Origin: Erysipelotrichaceae bacterium | Lineage (GTDB): Bacteria; Bacillota_I; Bacilli_A; Erysipelotrichales; Erysipelotrichaceae | DNA length: 33,077 bases | NCBI GenBank assembly: GCA_017431405.1 | Contig: JAFRLB010000035.1 | Span: 1-33,077, forward strand | Direction: 5' to 3' | Part shown: positions 1-7,155 of the stretch, one piece after another | Numbering within the stretch: the first letter of the stretch is position 1 | Layout of the letters: every line of letters starts with the position of its first letter | Notes under the pieces: model-generated | Seen by the model: the letters and a program-made list of their open reading frames with translations, nothing else | Told to the model about the DNA's origin: nothing | Databases searched by the model: none | Translations under genes and position numbers: made by a program

Positions 1-2
1 AA

Positions 3-33
3 AATCGGCGTGACCGCAATGGTCACGCCGATT
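3..33 (-). terminator. Rho-independent terminator at left edge
   Basis: A perfect 13-bp stem (3-15 with 21-33) has a 5-base loop. Read on the minus strand it is followed by a T tract formed by the A run at the window edge. It lies 40 bases past the stop codon of the minus-strand dehydrogenase and most likely ends that transcript. It could also serve a plus-strand gene left of the window. Confidence 0.8.
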
Positions 34-72
34 CTATGTTCTTTTGAGCTGGTTATTCCTTTATTCAGGTTA

Positions 73-1044
73 CTACTTCTTTGTGTAGTCGTAGAAACCC
101 TTGCCGGCATTGACACCGGTTTCGCCCTTATCGATCTTTTCCTTTAACAGCTTACCGATCTTGTTTTCGGTTGTGCCTTCCTGCTGTGCAGCTGGTTTCA
201 TCTGGTTGATGTTATAAGCTGTTTCCAGACCAACGATGTCTAAGATCTTGAATGGACCGGCTGGAGCTGATGTAGCTAACTGCCATGTCAGGTCGATTGT
301 TTCAGGATCAGCGACGCCATTAGCCCATAATCCCTGAGCTGCTGATAAGAATGGAACTAACATTGAGTTCAGGATGTAACCTGGCTGTTCCTTGTGTAAC
401 TGTAATGGTACCATGCCAATTGTTGTGGCGAACTTAACAACTTCGTTATAAATGTTCTGATCTGTTCCTGCATGACCCATGACTTCAGCTGTGTTGTTCT
501 TCCAGATCGTATTTGCAAAGTGTAATGACAGATACTTTTCAGGTCTGCCTGTGTATTCAGCAAACATGCTTGGTAATAATGTTGATGAGTTAGTTACCAG
601 GATGGTATCTTCATCAAGCAGATCCTTGAACTGGGTATAGACATCGATCTTTGCTTTTGGATCTTCTGACATTGATTCAATTACCAGATAAGCATCCTTA
701 ACAGCAGCTGCCTTGTCTAATTCAATATGTACCTTTTCTTCAAGATTCTTCTTGCCGCAGGCTAATAATTCATCGATCTGTTCAGCTGTAACAGCGCTCC
801 ATTCGCCTTTGACCATGCCTCTTGGATACATGAAAGCTCCCATTGGGTTACCAACTAAAGCCTTAGCCTGTGCCAGATCCTGCAACATTAATGCAGAGTA
901 TCTTTCGATTTTTGGTTTTGTACGTTCAATTGAACTTTCAGATCTGAGCCAGAATGTTGTGTCATAACCATAGTATGCACACATTAAGCCGATCTGGGTG
1001 CCTAATACGCCACCGCCTAAAACTACTACTTTTTTATTATTCAT
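73..1044 (-). CDS. 3-hydroxyacyl-CoA (3-hydroxybutyryl-CoA) dehydrogenase family protein
   Basis: This is an NAD-dependent oxidoreductase of about 323 residues that interconverts 3-hydroxyacyl-CoA and 3-oxoacyl-CoA, expected in the cytoplasm in butyrate/fatty-acid type metabolism. The N-terminal Rossmann motif GGGVLGTQIG (residues 10-19), the segment TNSSTLLPS and the catalytic-His region HFANTIW are visible. A C-terminal 3HCDH helical domain ends in GKGFYDYTKK. The reading frame is open upstream to 1125, but the ATG at 1044 is chosen because GGAGGACA lies just upstream and the Rossmann strand starts right after it. Crt, Bcd or thiolase genes are not adjacent, so the exact substrate is uncertain. 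A Rex-like operator lies in its promoter. A terminator follows at the left edge. Confidence 0.85.
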   Translation of the reverse strand: MNNKKVVVLGGGVLGTQIGLMCAYYGYDTTFWLRSESSIERTKPKIERYSALMLQDLAQAKALVGNPMGAFMYPRGMVKGEWSAVTAEQIDELLACGKKNLEEKVHIELDKAAAVKDAYLVIESMSEDPKAKIDVYTQFKDLLDEDTILVTNSSTLLPSMFAEYTGRPEKYLSLHFANTIWKNNTAEVMGHAGTDQNIYNEVVKFATTIGMVPLQLHKEQPGYILNSMLVPFLSAAQGLWANGVADPETIDLTWQLATSAPAGPFKILDIVGLETAYNINQMKPAAQQEGTTENKIGKLLKEKIDKGETGVNAGKGFYDYTKK

Positions 1045-1102
1045 GTCCTTGTCCTCCAAACAGATTATACTATTAAAATATGCAGAAAAATAACATATAT
1101 GA

Positions 1103-1132
1103 ACTATATGTGAAAATATTAACAATAGTCAC
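1103..1132 (-). promoter_or_regulatory. Promoter with Rex-like operator for the dehydrogenase
   Basis: On the minus strand, a -35-like GTGACT (1127-1132) and a -10-like TATAGT (1103-1108) are 18 bp apart. The spacer holds TTGTTAATATTTTCACAT (1108-1125), which fits the Rex consensus TTGTKAAnnnnTTMACAA at all but one position. Rex represses fermentation genes, including hydroxybutyryl-CoA dehydrogenases, when NADH is low. A second -10-like TATAAT (1064-1069) lies closer to the gene but lacks a good -35. A 7-bp inverted repeat, ACATATA/TATATGT (1093-1111), also overlaps the region. Confidence 0.5.
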
Positions 1133-1194
1133 ATGGGTTGTTGAAAAAGGGTTACATCTAAATAAAAAGTGTATAATGTTCATGGGTGATTTGA

Positions 1195-1995
1195 ATGAAG
1201 TACGCAATTTACAGTGTTGTTGCACTGATAATTGTCATCATATTTAGTTATTTACTGGTAAGATTTCTGACTAAGAAAAAGAATGTTTCAAAAGGTAAGA
1301 AGACGTTATTGACAGCCTTAATGTCAGTACTTTTAATCGTCATTTCTTCCTTAGGTTATCTGTTACCATACAGTAAGTCCGAAGCTATAACGAAACAGTA
1401 TCTGGCAAGTATGGGTTCAGTAAGTTATGAAGAAACAGGCAAGTGGATATCATATAAGAATCCTGATTCTGATAAGGCCTTCATCTTTTATCCGGGTGCT
1501 AAGGTTGATTCACACGCCTATGCACAGCTGGCAAGGGAAATAGCGAAGGCAGGCATTGATACATATATCGTAAAGTTTCCATTCCACATGGCTTTCTTTA
1601 ATATGAACGCTGCAGCAGGTGTTTTAAAGGATAAGGAATATAAGGAAATATATCTAGGTGGTCATTCTCTAGGCGGGGTAGCGGCCTGCTCATATTCTTT
1701 GAAAAATGAAGAAGTAGATGGCGTTGTGCTATTGGCCTCTTATCCAACGAAAAAGATCAATTGTAAGATGTTATCGATATACGGTGACAGGGATGGCTGT
1801 CTGGAAAAGAATGTCTATGAAGATGCCAAACAGTACTGGAATGACGACAGTTTGGAAGTTATCATCAAGGGAGGAAATCACGCCAACTTTGCCCAATATG
1901 GTAAACAGAAGGGTGATAATGAGGCAACCGTAACTGCGGAAGAACAGATATCTGAAACATCTGAGGCAATCATTAAGTTCATTAAAGGGGAGTAG
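1195..1995 (+). CDS. Membrane-anchored alpha/beta hydrolase
   Basis: A serine hydrolase of 266 residues. Two hydrophobic segments (about 3-25 and 38-58) precede an alpha/beta-hydrolase domain, so the enzyme is probably tethered to the membrane, perhaps facing outside. The nucleophile elbow GGHSLGG places Ser158. GDRDG (198-201) offers the acid and GGNHANF gives His229, completing a triad in the usual order. It resembles the PF12695-type family of bacterial hydrolases; the substrate is unknown. A TATAAT box at 1172-1177 implies a leader of only about 11 bases. The stop is 3 bases from the next start, so the small membrane protein downstream is very likely co-transcribed. Confidence 0.75.
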   Translation: MKYAIYSVVALIIVIIFSYLLVRFLTKKKNVSKGKKTLLTALMSVLLIVISSLGYLLPYSKSEAITKQYLASMGSVSYEETGKWISYKNPDSDKAFIFYPGAKVDSHAYAQLAREIAKAGIDTYIVKFPFHMAFFNMNAAAGVLKDKEYKEIYLGGHSLGGVAACSYSLKNEEVDGVVLLASYPTKKINCKMLSIYGDRDGCLEKNVYEDAKQYWNDDSLEVIIKGGNHANFAQYGKQKGDNEATVTAEEQISETSEAIIKFIKGE

Positions 1996-1998
1996 CGT

Positions 1999-2403
1999 AT
2001 GAAGTTATTATTGTTATTAAGCGGCATATTCTATGCGGTATTATGTGTCTTCAGCATTGTTACCGGGTTGATTTACATGAGCGGTAAGAGAAAACTGAAT
2101 CCGCTTGAATTGTCAGATAAATATGTTGAAAAGCTGAAGAACGGCAACAAGCTGGAACAGTTTACTAAGAGAATGGGGTTTGTGACTTTTGTGGTAGGAA
2201 TAGTTCAGGGTTTGACGTCCTATGCCATAATCTTGGGCAGGGGTACTGGCTATTATGCTCTGGCAACTGGCTTTACCGTTTTCTCGATCTGCTCAGTATT
2301 ATTCAAGTTAAAAGGTAAGATAAATGGTTTCCCGTTAATGAAACTGGCATTCTATCTGGCAATACTTGCGGTACTCATCATTTACAGAGGAGTGTATTTC
2401 TAA
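1999..2403 (+). CDS. Small four-helix membrane protein of unknown function
   Basis: A protein of 134 residues with four predicted membrane helices (about 2-26, 58-80, 84-104, 113-132) and a charged loop at about 29-57 (KRKLNPLELSDKY). I do not recognise the family. It begins 3 bases after the hydrolase stop codon, so the two probably form one operon and may act together at the membrane. The stop codon is the first part of the terminator hairpin that follows. Confidence 0.6.
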   Translation: MKLLLLLSGIFYAVLCVFSIVTGLIYMSGKRKLNPLELSDKYVEKLKNGNKLEQFTKRMGFVTFVVGIVQGLTSYAIILGRGTGYYALATGFTVFSICSVLFKLKGKINGFPLMKLAFYLAILAVLIIYRGVYF

Positions 2404-2425
2404 GTCATCATAATGATGACTTTTT
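2402..2425 (+). terminator. Terminator overlapping the stop codon
   Basis: The stem AAGTCATCA (2402-2410), a 3-base loop and TGATGACTT (2414-2422) run into a T tract to 2425. The hairpin starts inside the TAA stop, leaving no room between stop codon and terminator. The pnuC promoter follows directly. Confidence 0.75.
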
Positions 2426-2428
2426 ATA

Positions 2429-2444
2429 TGGTATAATGTTGCCA
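2429..2444 (+). promoter_or_regulatory. Extended -10 promoter giving a probably leaderless pnuC mRNA
   Basis: TGGTATAAT (2429-2437) is a perfect extended -10 (TGn-TATAAT). The ATG of pnuC is at 2444, only 6 bases after the box, where transcription would normally start. There is no Shine-Dalgarno sequence between them. No convincing -35 is seen; the upstream bases belong to the preceding terminator. Confidence 0.55.
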
Positions 2445-3142
2445 TGAAGAAGATATTTAAGGATTGGACAGCGTTTGAAAAGATACTGTATTTCACTTCA
2501 GTAACAGTGACTACGGTAATCTCGATCATTACCCGTAGCAGTTATCTGGCCTTGATCAATGGTTTCTGTAACATGACCAATGCCATCTTAAGTGCCAAGG
2601 GCAGAATATCGAATTACTATTTCTCATTGATTGGTAATGTCATATATGCCTACATATCTTTTCAGAGCCGCTATTATTCTGAAGTAATCATGAGTGTATT
2701 TCTGGTTATACCGATAACCGTTTACGGTTTAATAAGCTGGTTAAGAAACAGAAAGAGTGATGATGAAGTAAGAATCAATAAGCTTTCAACACGGCAGATA
2801 GTCATACCGATATTATCTCAGGTGATTATGAGTATACCTTACTATTATCTGTTAAAGTACTTTAATTCGGAACTATTAGTAATATCTACCTTTGGCATGT
2901 GTGTGACCATACTGTCGTTCTACTTCATGGCCAAGGCTGATCCGATATTCAATCTGTTCTTCATCATCAATGGATTGACCAGAGTAGTAATGTGGTTAAT
3001 ACCAATGCTTAATGGTGATTTTTCCAATGTACCGTTATTCTTAAGCAATGTGGTATATTGTATAAATGATGCTTACGGTTTAATTAACTGGACCAGGATG
3101 GCTAAGCAACAGAGTAGGGAAGAAATGAGGAAAACTGTATGA
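2444..3142 (+). CDS. pnuC: PnuC-family transporter (nicotinamide riboside/NMN type)
   Basis: An integral membrane protein of 232 residues with seven or so hydrophobic helices. The stretch GNVIYAYISFQ...YYSEVIMSVFLVIPITVYGLISW (about 65-100) is the hallmark core of PnuC carriers. The C-terminal half carries the matching repeat, ending in YCINDAYGLINW. PnuC proteins move vitamin B3 ribosides (or, in paralogues, thiamine or riboflavin) by facilitated diffusion, driven by phosphorylation inside. The exact vitamin is not settled by sequence alone. The start has no Shine-Dalgarno and sits at the expected transcription start. The stop overlaps the next start (ATGA), coupling it to a 5'-nucleotidase-like gene. 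No riboswitch fits into the 40-base gap upstream. Confidence 0.85.
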   Translation: MKKIFKDWTAFEKILYFTSVTVTTVISIITRSSYLALINGFCNMTNAILSAKGRISNYYFSLIGNVIYAYISFQSRYYSEVIMSVFLVIPITVYGLISWLRNRKSDDEVRINKLSTRQIVIPILSQVIMSIPYYYLLKYFNSELLVISTFGMCVTILSFYFMAKADPIFNLFFIINGLTRVVMWLIPMLNGDFSNVPLFLSNVVYCINDAYGLINWTRMAKQQSREEMRKTV

Positions 3143-3723
3143 TTATAGGATTTGACATAGATGGCTGCATGACTGATGACAACCGTTTCAAACTTGAACA
3201 GTATGGTAAGTATTTATATGAGCATGGCTTACCGGAAATGGACTTGCCGTATGGTTATGAATATAAGATGTCTTTCATGAGCTGGCCTGAGTTTCAGACA
3301 TTCTTCAGAGATCATCTGATGGAATACATTGAGAACATCAAACCTTTAATGTATGTTTCAGAAGTAACCCATAAGCTGCATGAAGACGGGCATAAGATCA
3401 TTGTCTGTACCGGTAGAAGCGGCGGCATTGAACAAAGCGAACGTGGTGAGCAAATTAGAAAACTGACTAAGCAGTGGCTTGTTGAAAATGACATCTATCA
3501 TGATGAACTGGTATTTACCGGTTTCCCGAAAATTAATTATGTCAGAAGTAAGGGCTGCGAACTGTTTGTGGAAGACTTCCCTGAAACAATTAATGACTTT
3601 GCTAAGGAGATGCCGGTACTAATATTTGATAACCCATATAATGTTGGATATAAACATGAAAATGTCACCAGAGTATTCAGCTGGTATGACATTTACCGTC
3701 ACATAAAGGAAGGTAAATATTAA
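3139..3723 (+). CDS. HAD-type 5'(3')-deoxyribonucleotidase-like phosphatase
   Basis: A protein of 194 residues with the HAD motif FDIDGCMTDD at the N-terminus (Asp6 nucleophile, Asp8 acid/base), motif II in IVCTGRSGG, and a late acidic motif (LFVEDFPETINDFA). Overall it fits the NT5C / 5'-nucleotidase (PF06941) group, which dephosphorylates nucleoside monophosphates in the cytoplasm. It overlaps pnuC by 4 bases, so it is translationally coupled to the transporter. A role on NMN or another vitamin phosphate is an inference from this pairing. Its TAA stop shares one base with the ATG of a 51-aa protein. Confidence 0.7.
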   Translation: MIIGFDIDGCMTDDNRFKLEQYGKYLYEHGLPEMDLPYGYEYKMSFMSWPEFQTFFRDHLMEYIENIKPLMYVSEVTHKLHEDGHKIIVCTGRSGGIEQSERGEQIRKLTKQWLVENDIYHDELVFTGFPKINYVRSKGCELFVEDFPETINDFAKEMPVLIFDNPYNVGYKHENVTRVFSWYDIYRHIKEGKY

Positions 3724-3878
3724 TGGATAAGGACATTGAGGAATTAAAGGAAAAACTGAAGGATTACTATGGCACGGCAATGACCAATGGTTTTCCAATG
3801 GCCGTCTTTGAGCTTAGTGAAGTAGATGAACTGAGTGATGATGAAATAATGGAAAAAGCTGAAAGTCTTGGCTTATGA
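3723..3878 (+). CDS. Small acidic protein, 51 aa, third gene of the pnuC unit
   Basis: A short reading frame starting in a TAATG overlap with the upstream nucleotidase. It has a clear Shine-Dalgarno (AAAGGAAGG, about 3705-3713) 9 bases before the ATG. The protein is acidic, with a helical N-terminus (IEELKEKLKDYY), a central GTAMTNGFPMAV segment and an acidic helical tail (SDDEIMEKAESLG). I recognise the DYYGTAM.NGFPMAV pattern as typical of small conserved Firmicutes proteins of unknown function. It may be a partner of the nucleotidase. No promoter of its own is seen. Confidence 0.7.
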   Translation: MDKDIEELKEKLKDYYGTAMTNGFPMAVFELSEVDELSDDEIMEKAESLGL

Positions 3879-3923
3879 AGTAATCGTGTTAATGTATAAT
3901 AGGGATGGAATAAGGAGTTTAAT

Positions 3924-4355
3924 ATGACAAATAATATTTTTGATGAAAACTGTTCATACTGCGCTGAAGGTGCCTTATTGGATGCCTTTGGAATTAAGAT
4001 CGGTGAATTGCCGATGAGCAAGGTCATTCTGTTTAAGGAACAGTCACACAGAGGCAGAATCATCGTTGCCTGTAAGAGACATGTTGATGACATTTCTGAC
4101 TTAAGCAGGGAAGAAAGAGCTCAGTACATGGAAGATGTAAGCCATGTTGCCTCAATTATTCATGAACTGTTCAAGCCTGATAAGATCAATTTCGGTGCCT
4201 ATGGTGATACGATGCATCACTTACATTTCCACCTGGTTCCTAAGTACAAGGATGGCTTTGAATGGGGTGGCGTATTTGCGATGAACCCACAGAAGACACT
4301 GTTAAGCGATGAGGAATATGCCAAGCTGATCGAAATGGTCAGAGAAAAGCTATAG
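3924..4355 (+). CDS. HIT family hydrolase
   Basis: A 143-residue histidine-triad protein. The active-site HxHxH is HLHFHLV (His99, His101, His103), and CSYC (Cys10/Cys13) suggests the zinc site common in bacterial HIT proteins. These cytoplasmic enzymes cleave nucleotide phosphoramidates or dinucleoside polyphosphates. A TATAAT at 3895-3900 and a Shine-Dalgarno AAGGAG before the ATG give it its own promoter and start, so it need not depend on the pnuC unit. A strong terminator follows. Confidence 0.9.
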   Translation: MTNNIFDENCSYCAEGALLDAFGIKIGELPMSKVILFKEQSHRGRIIVACKRHVDDISDLSREERAQYMEDVSHVASIIHELFKPDKINFGAYGDTMHHLHFHLVPKYKDGFEWGGVFAMNPQKTLLSDEEYAKLIEMVREKL

Positions 4356-4362
4356 AAAAATG

Positions 4363-4389
4363 ATCTCAGATGAAAATCTGAGATTTTTT
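4363..4389 (+). terminator. Terminator after HIT gene
   Basis: ATCTCAGAT (4363-4371), GAAA tetraloop and ATCTGAGAT (4376-4384), followed by a run of T to 4389. This is a canonical intrinsic terminator. Confidence 0.9.
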
Positions 4390-4404
4390 ATGGAGTTATG
4401 TTAT

Positions 4405-4432
4405 TTGGCCTTGTGAAATGATATGGTAAAAT
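4405..4432 (+). promoter_or_regulatory. Promoter of the lipase / aldo-keto reductase unit
   Basis: TTGGCC (4405-4410), a 16-bp spacer and an extended -10 TGG-TAAAAT (4424-4432). The Shine-Dalgarno GAGGA and the ATG at 4452 follow. Confidence 0.5.
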
Positions 4433-4451
4433 ATCAAATGAGGACTAACTT

Positions 4452-5447
4452 ATGAATAATCTGAAATACATCTTTGTTCACGGCCTGTCCGGCTGGGGCA
4501 GTTACGATGAACAGTACGAAAGGATGCCTTACTGGGGCATGAGAGGTGGAGACCTCATTAAGAAACTCAGAAATGAAGGCTATGACTGTTACAGTGCTTC
4601 CGTATCACCTCATGGCAGTGCCTATGACAGGGCCTGTGAATTATACGGGCAGTTAGTTGGTAAGAGAAGTGACTATGGCAAGCATCATAGTGAAAGACAT
4701 GGTCATGAAAGATTTGGCCGTGACTTTACAGGTAAGCCGTTAATTGAAGAATTAAATGAAGATACCAGATTAGTTATTATAGGACATTCATTTGGTGGGG
4801 CAACGATCAGAATGTTTGCCCATATCATGGCTGAAGGAGTCAAAGAGGAGCAGGATTATGACTGTTCAGATTTCTTCAAAGGCGGTAAAGGTAGTAATAT
4901 TTTTGCCCTGGTAACCATTGCAGCACCGCATAACGGTACTACGGCCTATGACTTATATCAGGATCCTGACTTTGATCCTTCCAAGGTAAAGACGACCGTA
5001 ATGGAAAGATTTGCCGGCAAGATGATGAGCCGCAATAATTCAAGTGGGGCTGAAAAACTGCCTTATGATGACTGTGCAGCCTATGACATGCACATTGACA
5101 ATGCCTTAAGGCTAAATGAAAGATTAAAGTTAAATGAGAATACCTATTACTTCTCCCAGCCATGTAACGGTACGGAAAGAAAAGGCAATGACTATGTTCC
5201 TAGAAAGGACATGGAAGTAATGTTCTCAAGAACCAGCCGCATCATGGGCTGTTACAGCGGTAAGACCAGAGAAGGATTTGTTCTTGGGGAAGACTGGAAG
5301 ATGAATGACGGTCTGGTAAATACCATTTCTTCAACCTATCCGTTCTTTAATGAACACAGGGACTTTGATGAAAATGAAATAGAAAAGGGTGTCTGGAATG
5401 TATTTGAAACCTATGAAGGTGACCCATGTCCTTACAGGGTGGCTTAA
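4452..5447 (+). CDS. Family I.5-like lipase, frameshifted before the catalytic histidine
   Basis: The 331-residue product is like the large staphylococcal/Bacillus true lipases: IFVHGLSGWG at the N-terminus, the HSERHGHERFGRDFTGKPL segment (about 79-97), nucleophile GHSFGG (Ser113), and the acid in NDGLVNT (Asp286). It has no signal peptide. The family ends with a DH motif carrying the catalytic His. Here the frame reads GD-P (Asp324) and stops 7 residues later. The base after the Asp324 codon looks deleted: restoring one base gives a DH motif, and the other frame then runs 27 more residues to a TAG at 5507-5509, for about 352 residues. As written the triad is incomplete, so this is a pseudogene or a sequencing error. 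The restored stop is 12 bases from the next start. Confidence 0.75.
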   Translation: MNNLKYIFVHGLSGWGSYDEQYERMPYWGMRGGDLIKKLRNEGYDCYSASVSPHGSAYDRACELYGQLVGKRSDYGKHHSERHGHERFGRDFTGKPLIEELNEDTRLVIIGHSFGGATIRMFAHIMAEGVKEEQDYDCSDFFKGGKGSNIFALVTIAAPHNGTTAYDLYQDPDFDPSKVKTTVMERFAGKMMSRNNSSGAEKLPYDDCAAYDMHIDNALRLNERLKLNENTYYFSQPCNGTERKGNDYVPRKDMEVMFSRTSRIMGCYSGKTREGFVLGEDWKMNDGLVNTISSTYPFFNEHRDFDENEIEKGVWNVFETYEGDPCPYRVA

Positions 5448-5521
5448 TGCATAATCATGACATTCTGCCATATTATGAAAAGTTAATTAAGATGATAGAG
5501 AAACTATAGTGAGGTAATCTG

Positions 5522-6703
5522 ATGTTATACAGAAACGACAAGTATGGAAATAAGCTAAGCGAACTTGGTTATGGCTGCATGCGCTTTACCACCAAGGGTA
5601 ATAAGATCGACATTGATAAGGCTGAAAAGGAATTAATGACAGCCTATCATAATGGGGTCAACTATTATGATACGGCCTACATTTACAGTGGCAGTGAGGC
5701 TGCTCTAGGTTTGATATTGGAAAGAAATGGTATCCGTAAGAATGTCAACATTGCGACCAAGTTACCGCAATACATGATTTCCAATGCCAGTGCCTTGGAC
5801 CGTTACTTCAATGAAGAATTACAGCGCTTGAGAACTGATTATGTGGACTACTACCTGATGCACCACATGACTGACCTTGTCCAGTGGGAAAAACTGAAGG
5901 CCTTAGGCATTGAGGAATGGATCAGTAACAAGAAAAAAGAAGGCAAGATCAGAAATATTGGTTTCTCATATCATGGTAATTCCGAAATGTTCATTCAGAT
6001 CCTTGACGCCTATGACTGGGACTTCTGCCAGATTCAGTATAACTATCTGGATGAGAATACCCAGGCCGGCAGGATTGGTTTAGAGCACGCGGAAAAGAAG
6101 GGCATTCCGGTCATCATCATGGAACCTTTAAGAGGCGGCAAATTAGTTAACATGTTGCCGGAAAAGGCCAAGAAGCTGATTAAGGATGATGGCAGATATT
6201 CTCCTGCTGAATTAGGCTTGAAGTGGTTATATGATCAGAGTGGTGTAACCGTTGTCTTAAGTGGCATGAATTCAGTTGAAATGGTAAATGAAAACTGCCG
6301 TATCGCTTCCGAAAGTGAACCGGGATGTATGAAGGAAGACGACTTCAGTTTAATTGAAAAGGTCGTAGCCGAAATAAAGGCCAAGGAAAAGGTTGGCTGT
6401 ACCGGCTGCCGATACTGCATGCCATGTGTTAAGGGAATTGACATTCCAGGCTTGTTCAGAGCTTACAATACCATGTACAGTGAGAACAAGAGCTCAGGCA
6501 GACACCAGTATGCCCAGGCCGTTGCCTTAAGAAAAGATGCCGCTTTCGCCAGCGCCTGTATTAAGTGCGGTAAGTGTGAAGCCCATTGCCCTCAAGGCAT
6601 TCCAATCAGAGAAAAGATTCAGGAAGCTGATAAGGCCCTAAGACCTTGGTACTATAAGATAGGTCTGAATGTTGCCAGAAAATTCATGTTAAGAAAGAAA
6701 TAG
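5522..6703 (+). CDS. Aldo/keto reductase with C-terminal [4Fe-4S] ferredoxin domain
   Basis: A 393-residue cytoplasmic oxidoreductase. The AKR barrel carries the tetrad Asp50, Tyr55 (YYDTAYIYSGSE), Lys80 and His114. After about residue 285 a ferredoxin-like tail holds cysteines 293, 296, 299, 302 and 346, 349, 352, 356, enough for two [4Fe-4S] clusters. This architecture is common in anaerobic Firmicutes; the substrate is unknown, but the clusters suggest electron exchange with ferredoxin. The start is set by GAGGT 7 bases upstream. It follows the lipase closely and is probably in the same transcript. A palindromic terminator overlaps its stop. Confidence 0.85.
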   Translation: MLYRNDKYGNKLSELGYGCMRFTTKGNKIDIDKAEKELMTAYHNGVNYYDTAYIYSGSEAALGLILERNGIRKNVNIATKLPQYMISNASALDRYFNEELQRLRTDYVDYYLMHHMTDLVQWEKLKALGIEEWISNKKKEGKIRNIGFSYHGNSEMFIQILDAYDWDFCQIQYNYLDENTQAGRIGLEHAEKKGIPVIIMEPLRGGKLVNMLPEKAKKLIKDDGRYSPAELGLKWLYDQSGVTVVLSGMNSVEMVNENCRIASESEPGCMKEDDFSLIEKVVAEIKAKEKVGCTGCRYCMPCVKGIDIPGLFRAYNTMYSENKSSGRHQYAQAVALRKDAAFASACIKCGKCEAHCPQGIPIREKIQEADKALRPWYYKIGLNVARKFMLRKK

Positions 6704-6727
6704 CCATCAATTGATGGCTATATTTTT
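6701..6727. terminator. Bidirectional terminator between convergent genes
   Basis: A 20-bp palindrome (TAGCCATCAA/TTGATGGCTA, 6701-6720) includes stop codon bases of both the plus-strand reductase and the minus-strand YhhN fragment. It is followed on the plus strand by TATTTTTT. The minus-strand T tract is weaker. Confidence 0.75.
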
Positions 6728-7155
6728 TCATTTGGATATGATATTTCCCATACGGCTATGCCATAGAGATGTAATGATATGTAGTATATCAATAAGGCAG
6801 CCAGTTTCATTAAGACTGTCGGTTTAACGGTCATGTTGAAGATCAGGAAACAGTCTGATAAGGCAAATATGATGGCTGAAACAAATATAAGCTTGTTCAG
6901 CTTAACTGAAAATACAACAGTTGAGATCATGATTGAAAGATATGCCAGGGCAAACAGATACATCGGAATACTGTTGATATGTGAGTATATCAGTACAAGT
7001 ATGACCGCAATGACTAAGGTTAATATTAACCAGGCCAGTTTCTGCTTTCTGTCTGGCTTGTTTTCCTTTATGAAGGTAATGGTAAAGATGATGTGCACAA
7101 TCGCAAATACTGAGCCCCCAGCTACTAATGAGAAGTTGATTATTACATCTGCCAT
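6718..7155 (-). CDS. YhhN-family (lysoplasmalogenase-like) protein, C-terminal fragment
   Basis: A 145-residue membrane protein with five to six hydrophobic helices. It starts in the middle of a YhhN domain (MADVIINFSLVAGGSVFAIVH matches the family's GDxxLxF...F..GH region) and ends with the family's C-terminal pattern FALSDCFLIF...YYISLHLYGI. The frame continues upstream of the ATG as LALCLMADV, the expected family sequence, so this is the back half of a split gene. Its ATG overlaps the stop of the upstream fragment (TGATG), so reinitiation could still make it. YhhN/TMEM86 proteins hydrolyse the vinyl-ether bond of lysoplasmalogens; that activity is inferred from family only. Confidence 0.65.
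   Translation of the reverse strand: MADVIINFSLVAGGSVFAIVHIIFTITFIKENKPDRKQKLAWLILTLVIAVILVLIYSHINSIPMYLFALAYLSIMISTVVFSVKLNKLIFVSAIIFALSDCFLIFNMTVKPTVLMKLAALLIYYISLHLYGIAVWEISYPNEKI

Noticed and set aside
713-967. Plus-strand frame inside the dehydrogenase gene
   Set aside because: It is antisense to a well-recognised enzyme, with no start signal or family resemblance. The many similar opposite-strand frames in the window were dropped for the same reason.
2335-2443. A possible NAD-type riboswitch before pnuC
   Set aside because: Only about 40 bases separate the previous stop from pnuC. They hold a terminator and a promoter whose transcript starts at the ATG, leaving no leader.
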